A stretch of DNA of 8,869 nucleotides from Alphaproteobacteria bacterium. GTDB taxonomy: Bacteria; Pseudomonadota; Alphaproteobacteria; Acetobacterales; Acetobacteraceae. The notes beneath the pieces are model-generated. The model saw only the letters and a list, made by a program, of their open reading frames with translations. It made no database searches and was not told the origin of the DNA. This document shows, piece after piece, positions 5,737 to 8,869 of this stretch (position 1 is its first letter; each line of letters starts with the position of its first letter). The position numbers and the translations under genes were made by a program. The stretch is taken from positions 1-8,869 of the forward strand of contig JAMFRY010000011.1 in NCBI GenBank assembly GCA_026225015.1, in the 5' to 3' direction.

Positions 5737-6284
5737 ATGCCAGATTACCGGCGAAATCGCGTTGAAGGCGGAACTTATTTCTTCACCGTCGCCTTGGCCG
5801 ATTGGCGCGCGACCTGTTGGTAAAAGAAGTCACTACCCTACGCGCTTCTGTTTCACGCGCCCGCGCACTGTATCCATTCAGCGTCGAAGCATGGGTTATT
5901 CTGCCTGAGCACCTGCATGCGGTATGGACATTACCGGAGGGCGACGCTGATTTTTCGACGCGGTGGACCCTCATCAAGCGCGGTTTTTCGGCAAGAATTA
6001 CGAAGGGTGAAAGCCGATCTACCTGCAGGATTGCCAAAGGAGAGCGGGGTATCTGGCAGCGGCGATTTTGGGAACACACGGTGCGTTGTGAGACCGATTT
6101 TGCGCGGCATGTCGATTATGTCCACTTCAACCCTATCAAGCATGGTCTTGTCGGCAACGCCTGGGATTGGCCGTTTTCATCGTTTCGGCGTGCTGTGGCA
6201 CGCGGGGATTGTCCAGCCAATTGGGGAGCTGGAGAGGTGGTTGCTGGCGAGTACGGGGAGAGACCGGAGGGGCGAGGCCGATGA
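5737..6284 (+). pseudogene. REP-associated tyrosine transposase (RAYT, Y1/HUH family) with N-terminal frameshift
   Basis: From the ATG at 5737 the frame gives MPDYRRNRVEGGTYFFTVAL and ADWRA, the standard RAYT N-terminus, then meets TAA at 5824-5826. The remainder continues in a second frame (open from 5802) as DLLVKEVTTLRA and runs to TGA 6282-6284. One missing base in the GGCGCGCGAC stretch near 5804-5813 joins the two, giving about 182 residues. Counting in the joined protein: HUH motif His-Leu-His at 59-61 in WVILPEHLHAVWTLPEGDAD, the family segment GIWQRRFWEHTVR, and the presumed catalytic Tyr128 in DYVHFNPIKHGLV. WDWPFSSFRRAV follows. The enzyme would nick and join single-stranded REP DNA. 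A TTG start at 5802 would make a 160-residue protein that keeps both HUH and Tyr but lacks the first beta strand. The break is either decay or a sequencing error. Confidence 0.85.
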
Positions 6285-6288
6285 AAGT

Positions 6289-6318
6289 GGTGGGGTGCAA
6301 GAGAGCACCCCACCCTAC
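6289..6318 (-). repeat. Right REP hairpin
   Basis: GGTGGGGTGC (6289-6298) and GCACCCCACC (6305-6314) are perfect 10-bp arms around a 6-base loop. On the minus strand the hairpin is preceded by GTAG (6318-6315), the canonical REP head. It begins 4 bases after the transposase stop. It lies 45 bases beyond the stop of the minus-strand dehydrogenase gene, where it could also act as a transcript-end hairpin. Confidence 0.85.
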
Positions 6319-6363
6319 GGCTTGCTTAACGTGACAGGCATATCGAGCGCCCGTCGATCAGCC

Positions 6364-7146
6364 CTATCTCGGCGGCATGCGGATACCGCCGTCGAGGCGA
6401 ATGGCCTGGCCATTGAAATAGCTGTTGCGCACCAGTTCCAGCACCAGCGACGCGAACTCCTCCGGTTTGCCAAGGCGCTTGGGGAAGGGGACCGAGGCCG
6501 CCAGCACGTCCAGCACCTTGGGCGGCACGCGCAGCATCGGCGGCGTGGCGAAGATGCCTGGCATGATGGAATTCACCCGGATGCCGATATCCATCAGGTC
6601 GCGGGCCATCGGCAGCACCAGGCCGTTCACGCCAGCTTTCAGCGAACCATAGGGAACCTGGCCGACCTGCCCGTCCTGTGCCGCGGCGCTGGAGGTCAAG
6701 GTGATGACGCCGCGTTCCCCGTCCTCGAGCGGTTCCAGCCCGGCCATGCCGAGCGCCGATAGCGAGGCAATGCGATAGCTGGCGACCAGAATGCCTTGCG
6801 CCGCGAAGGCGTAATCCTCCGTCGGCATCCGCTTGTACTGGCCGGTTTCCTTGTCCCAGCGCAGCGTCTTGGCGCCGCCGCTCACCTGCGCGCAATGCAC
6901 GCAGATTCGCTCCTGGCCGTGCGCGGCGCGGGCCTGTTCGAACCCGGCCACCACGCTCTCCTCAGCGGTGATGTTCACCTTGCAGAACACGCCGCCAATC
7001 TGCGCCGCAAGCGCCCCGCCGGCTTCCTCGTTCAAGTCGAAAATGGCGACGCGGATGCCCGCTTCGGCAAGGGCAATGGCGCTTGCTCTGCCCAGGCCAG
7101 ATGCGCCGCCCGTTACTACTGCTGCCGTCGAATGGTCGATCTGCAT
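6364..7146 (-). CDS. Short-chain dehydrogenase/reductase, HSD10 (3-hydroxyacyl-CoA dehydrogenase type 2)-like, atypical
   Basis: The product has 260 residues with a Rossmann fold. The cofactor loop is TGGASGLG (12-19). Asp37 at the end of the second strand (VAIFDLN) points to NAD(H) rather than NADP(H). The catalytic residues appear as Ser153, Tyr166 and Lys170 in TSSAAAQDGQVGQVPYGSLKAG. The segments GIRVNSIMPGIFATPPM, ASVPFPKRLGKPEEFASLV and the ending IRLDGGIRMPPR closely follow the HSD10-like 3-hydroxyacyl-CoA dehydrogenase group. Two points are odd. The usual NNAG is HCAQ (84-87), and the helix that normally carries the fourth catalytic residue, Asn, reads AAQGILVASYRIASL, with Gln or Ala near that place. 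GGGGAG (minus strand, 7152-7157) precedes the ATG by 5 bases. The substrate is unknown; acyl-CoA or steroid-like alcohols are the family norm. Confidence 0.85.
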   Translation of the reverse strand: MQIDHSTAAVVTGGASGLGRASAIALAEAGIRVAIFDLNEEAGGALAAQIGGVFCKVNITAEESVVAGFEQARAAHGQERICVHCAQVSGGAKTLRWDKETGQYKRMPTEDYAFAAQGILVASYRIASLSALGMAGLEPLEDGERGVITLTSSAAAQDGQVGQVPYGSLKAGVNGLVLPMARDLMDIGIRVNSIMPGIFATPPMLRVPPKVLDVLAASVPFPKRLGKPEEFASLVLELVRNSYFNGQAIRLDGGIRMPPR

Positions 7147-7354
7147 GTCGTCTCCCCTTTAAAGGCCTGCTCTTTGAGGTCCGGACCGCCGGTATTTCTG
7201 AAAACCGGGCTCAAGTCTATCATCGGGGCGTGTTTTGCGCCAAATATCGCGCGCCCGTTTCCGCAAGGCACACGCCCATCCCGTCGCGCCGGGCAGCGAT
7301 ATAGACGAGCGGTAGAGAGCTTGCCACAGTGATGGGGATGCGCATCGAAATCCC
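7147..7354. other. Divergent intergenic region
   Basis: These 208 bases separate the leftward dehydrogenase gene from the rightward pyruvyl transferase-like gene, so both promoters probably lie here. Apart from the dehydrogenase ribosome binding site (7152-7157) and a short CCTTTAAAGG palindrome beside it (7156-7165), I see no promoter pair or operator that I can support. Confidence 0.5.
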
Positions 7355-8191
7355 ATGCCCGGCGTGACCTACTGGCTGCAAGGCGGCCCGGTCCAGAATA
7401 TGGGGGATTTTCTAACCGAGCTTTTCCTGGCCCGGATCGGGGCGCCGGGACCGCCGTTTTATCCAAGAATCCGGTTGATCGGCAGCGTGATCGCCGAGTT
7501 CATCATCCGCTCGGACCTGCGCGCCGCCGGGCCATCGGCGGAGGCGGCGGTGGCATATTGGGGTTGCGGCCAGCGCGATGAACATATCATCGACAGCAAG
7601 CTGCGCGCCCGCTGCCGGTTTCACGGGGTTCGCGGTCCGTTGACCCGAATCCGCCTCGAATTGCCCGAAACCACGGCCATCGGCGATCCGGCATTGCTGC
7701 TGCCCTTGCTGCATGAACCGCGATTGCTGCCATCCCTGGCGGGGCGAGTGATTTGCGTACCACATTTTCGCGACAGCGCGCCGGATGAAACCCATCTGGA
7801 GCATTCCGGGGTGGATTTCGTGGTGCGCCCAAATCTGCCGGCTTCCCAGGATGCGCTGCTGCAGATGATCGACGTGATCTGCTCGGCGGAATTCGTGCTG
7901 GCCGGCGCGCTGCATGCGGCGATCATCGCCTGCGCCTATCGCCGACCATTCGCTTTCTATATCGAGGACTATGTGGATCTTCCCTTCAAATGGCTGGATT
8001 TTTCCGCTTCGGTAAATATTCCCGCGGTTTTTGCACGCAATGCGGAGGAGGGCAGGCGGGCCTGGCAGACGCTGCTTGCGCCAGCATTGCGGCGGCCTTT
8101 GCTGGCGCCGATCCTGGCGGAATATCCGGGCGCCGTGCAAGCCGGTCTGCCGGAAAAAGCGGCGAGCTGGGATCGAAACCAACCCCGGTAG
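7355..8191 (+). CDS. Polysaccharide pyruvyl transferase family protein
   Basis: This protein has 278 residues, slightly short for the family. These GT-B-like enzymes add pyruvyl ketals to sugars of exopolysaccharides or cell-wall glycans. Family-like features in order: an NxGD motif (Asn15-Asp18 in QNMGDFLTELF), WGCG (69-72), RGPLT (93-97), GDPALLLPLL (110-119), a central RVICVPHFRD strand, and SAEFVLAGALHAAIIACAYRRP (177-198), which corresponds to the conserved Ser...Leu-His-Ala-Ile-Ala segment near the C-terminus. FKWLDF (211-216) matches the usual KWxD block. No signal peptide or membrane span is seen. The ATG at 7355 is the first start in this frame and has no strong Shine-Dalgarno. The next gene starts 21 bases downstream and is likely in the same operon. 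No other glycan genes are visible, so the sugar acceptor is unknown. Confidence 0.85.
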   Translation: MPGVTYWLQGGPVQNMGDFLTELFLARIGAPGPPFYPRIRLIGSVIAEFIIRSDLRAAGPSAEAAVAYWGCGQRDEHIIDSKLRARCRFHGVRGPLTRIRLELPETTAIGDPALLLPLLHEPRLLPSLAGRVICVPHFRDSAPDETHLEHSGVDFVVRPNLPASQDALLQMIDVICSAEFVLAGALHAAIIACAYRRPFAFYIEDYVDLPFKWLDFSASVNIPAVFARNAEEGRRAWQTLLAPALRRPLLAPILAEYPGAVQAGLPEKAASWDRNQPR

Positions 8192-8212
8192 CGAGGATGA
8201 GGAATCCAAACG

Positions 8213-8869
8213 ATGCAGCAGCGATCCCCGGTCATTCTCCTCGCCACGGCCTTTCCGGCCAGCCTGCTTGCGGGGCTTGATCCCGCCATTCCCGTCATCG
8301 GGCCGTTCCCCGCGCCGATCGAGGATCATCTAGGCGGGTCAGAGGCGGCCGCCGTGCGGGTGCTTGTAACGGTTGGAACGCGCGAAACCGGCGCAAAGCT
8401 GATGGATCATCTGCCCAATCTCGCGCTGATCTGCTGCTATGGCAGCGGCTATGAAGGCGTGGATGTAAGTGAGGCCCTGCGGCGCGGCGTCATGGTCACG
8501 CATAGCCCGGACGCGAATGCGGCGGCGGTTGCCGATCTCGCCATGGCGCTGCTTCTGGCCGCCATGCGGCATATTGTTACGGCGGACCGGTTTGTACGCG
8601 ATGGCCTCTGGCAGGTTCATTCCATGGCGCGGCTGTCGGTCGTTCGCGGGCTGGAAGGGCGCAGGATCGGCATTTATGGTCTTGGCGCCATCGGGCGTAA
8701 AATAGCCATGCGAGCGGCGGCGTTCGACATGCAGATCGCCTATCACGGCCGCGCCCGAAATGCCGGCGTGCCCTATGCGTTCCATCCAACGCTGCAATCG
8801 CTCGCCGAATGGGCCGATATTCTGATGGTCGCGGTACGGGCCAATGAAACCAACCGGCACGCAGTCAAC
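8213..8869 (+). CDS. D-isomer-specific 2-hydroxyacid dehydrogenase, N-terminal 219 residues (3' end outside window)
   Basis: The frame is open from the ATG at 8213 to the right edge. It gives 219 residues of a protein family usually 300-330 long. The N-terminal catalytic lobe has LPNLALICCYGSGYEGVDV (68-86), the usual substrate-loop region. A VADLAMALLLAAMRH helix (106-120) follows, then the NAD(P)-binding loop GLGAIG (156-161) in RRIGIYGLGAIGRKIA. These enzymes interconvert 2-keto acids and D-2-hydroxy acids; glyoxylate/hydroxypyruvate reductase-like members are closest in feel. The catalytic Arg, Glu and His come later in the family and lie outside the window, so activity cannot be judged. 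GAGGA (8199-8203) is 9 bases before the ATG. It probably forms an operon with the preceding pyruvyl transferase-like gene. Confidence 0.9.
   Translation, partial: MQQRSPVILLATAFPASLLAGLDPAIPVIGPFPAPIEDHLGGSEAAAVRVLVTVGTRETGAKLMDHLPNLALICCYGSGYEGVDVSEALRRGVMVTHSPDANAAAVADLAMALLLAAMRHIVTADRFVRDGLWQVHSMARLSVVRGLEGRRIGIYGLGAIGRKIAMRAAAFDMQIAYHGRARNAGVPYAFHPTLQSLAEWADILMVAVRANETNRHAVN

Larger units (their letters stand above)
5663..6318 (+). mobile_element. REPtron: RAYT transposase gene flanked by two inverted REP hairpins
   Basis: A REP-associated tyrosine transposase gene (5737-6284) lies between two copies of the same hairpin sequence in opposite orientation. The left copy reads GTAC then GGTGGGGTGC on the plus strand from 5663. 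The right copy reads GTAG then GGTGGGGTGC on the minus strand from 6318. Known RAYTs are single-copy HUH endonucleases related to IS200/IS605 transposases, and they act on REP hairpins headed by a GTAG tetranucleotide. The arrangement here matches that pattern. The unit is inserted between the toxin-antitoxin promoter region and the dehydrogenase gene at 6364. Confidence 0.82.

Noticed and set aside
5917..6762. Plus-strand open frame of 281 codons spanning the RAYT 3' part, right REP and the dehydrogenase
   Set aside because: It crosses a REP and runs antisense to a clear dehydrogenase, and it is out of frame with the transposase motifs.
7412..8329. Minus-strand open frame of 305 codons
   Set aside because: It is opposite the pyruvyl transferase-like gene, whose family motifs are clear; the antisense product is rich in Arg, Gln and Gly with no domain.
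8339..8860. Minus-strand open frame of 173 codons at the right edge
   Set aside because: It is antisense to the D-2-hydroxyacid dehydrogenase, which shows the nucleotide-binding loop and family blocks on the plus strand.

Overview
The window (about 8.9 kb, GC-rich) looks like a chromosomal stretch of an alphaproteobacterium. The main reasons are the accD-folC gene pair at the left edge (an arrangement typical of that class), the codon and GC character, a PhaB-type acetoacetyl-CoA reductase, and a REP/RAYT element. I cannot assign a genus from sequence alone. No RNA genes or CRISPR arrays were seen.

Layout. 1-1497 (+): the 3' end of accD, with folC overlapping its stop codon. 1588-1977 (+): a small proline- and tryptophan-rich lipoprotein, convergent with a GNAT acetyltransferase (1993-2475, -). 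2520-2592: an elaborate nested palindrome in the gap behind phaB. 2621-3343 (-): phaB. 3452-4744 (-): a cytochrome P450. 4916-5512 (-): a decaying ParD/ParE-type toxin-antitoxin module. Its antitoxin is frameshifted, and its toxin has no stop codon and stays in frame into the P450. 5663-6318: a mobile REP/RAYT unit (REPtron), made of an HUH transposase gene with an N-terminal frameshift between two inverted REP hairpins. 6364-7146 (-): an atypical HSD10-like short-chain dehydrogenase. 7355-8191 and 8213-8869 (+): a polysaccharide pyruvyl transferase-like protein followed by a D-2-hydroxyacid dehydrogenase that runs off the right edge.

How the parts fit. accD (malonyl-CoA formation) and folC (folate polyglutamylation) are housekeeping genes. 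phaB supplies (R)-3-hydroxybutyryl-CoA for polyhydroxyalkanoate. The P450 and the HSD10-like dehydrogenase may act on lipid, acyl-CoA or steroid-like substrates, but no shared pathway is proven. The segment from about 4.9 to 6.3 kb is the accessory part: a toxin-antitoxin remnant with its putative operator, next to the REPtron. Both carry what look like single-base deletions. This fits either decay of transferred DNA or base-level assembly errors, and read-level checking would separate the two.

The most notable observations are the REPtron with its oppositely oriented GTAG/GTAC-headed hairpins, the stop-less toxin frame running into the P450, and the nested palindrome behind phaB. I do not see a clearly new multi-gene system.
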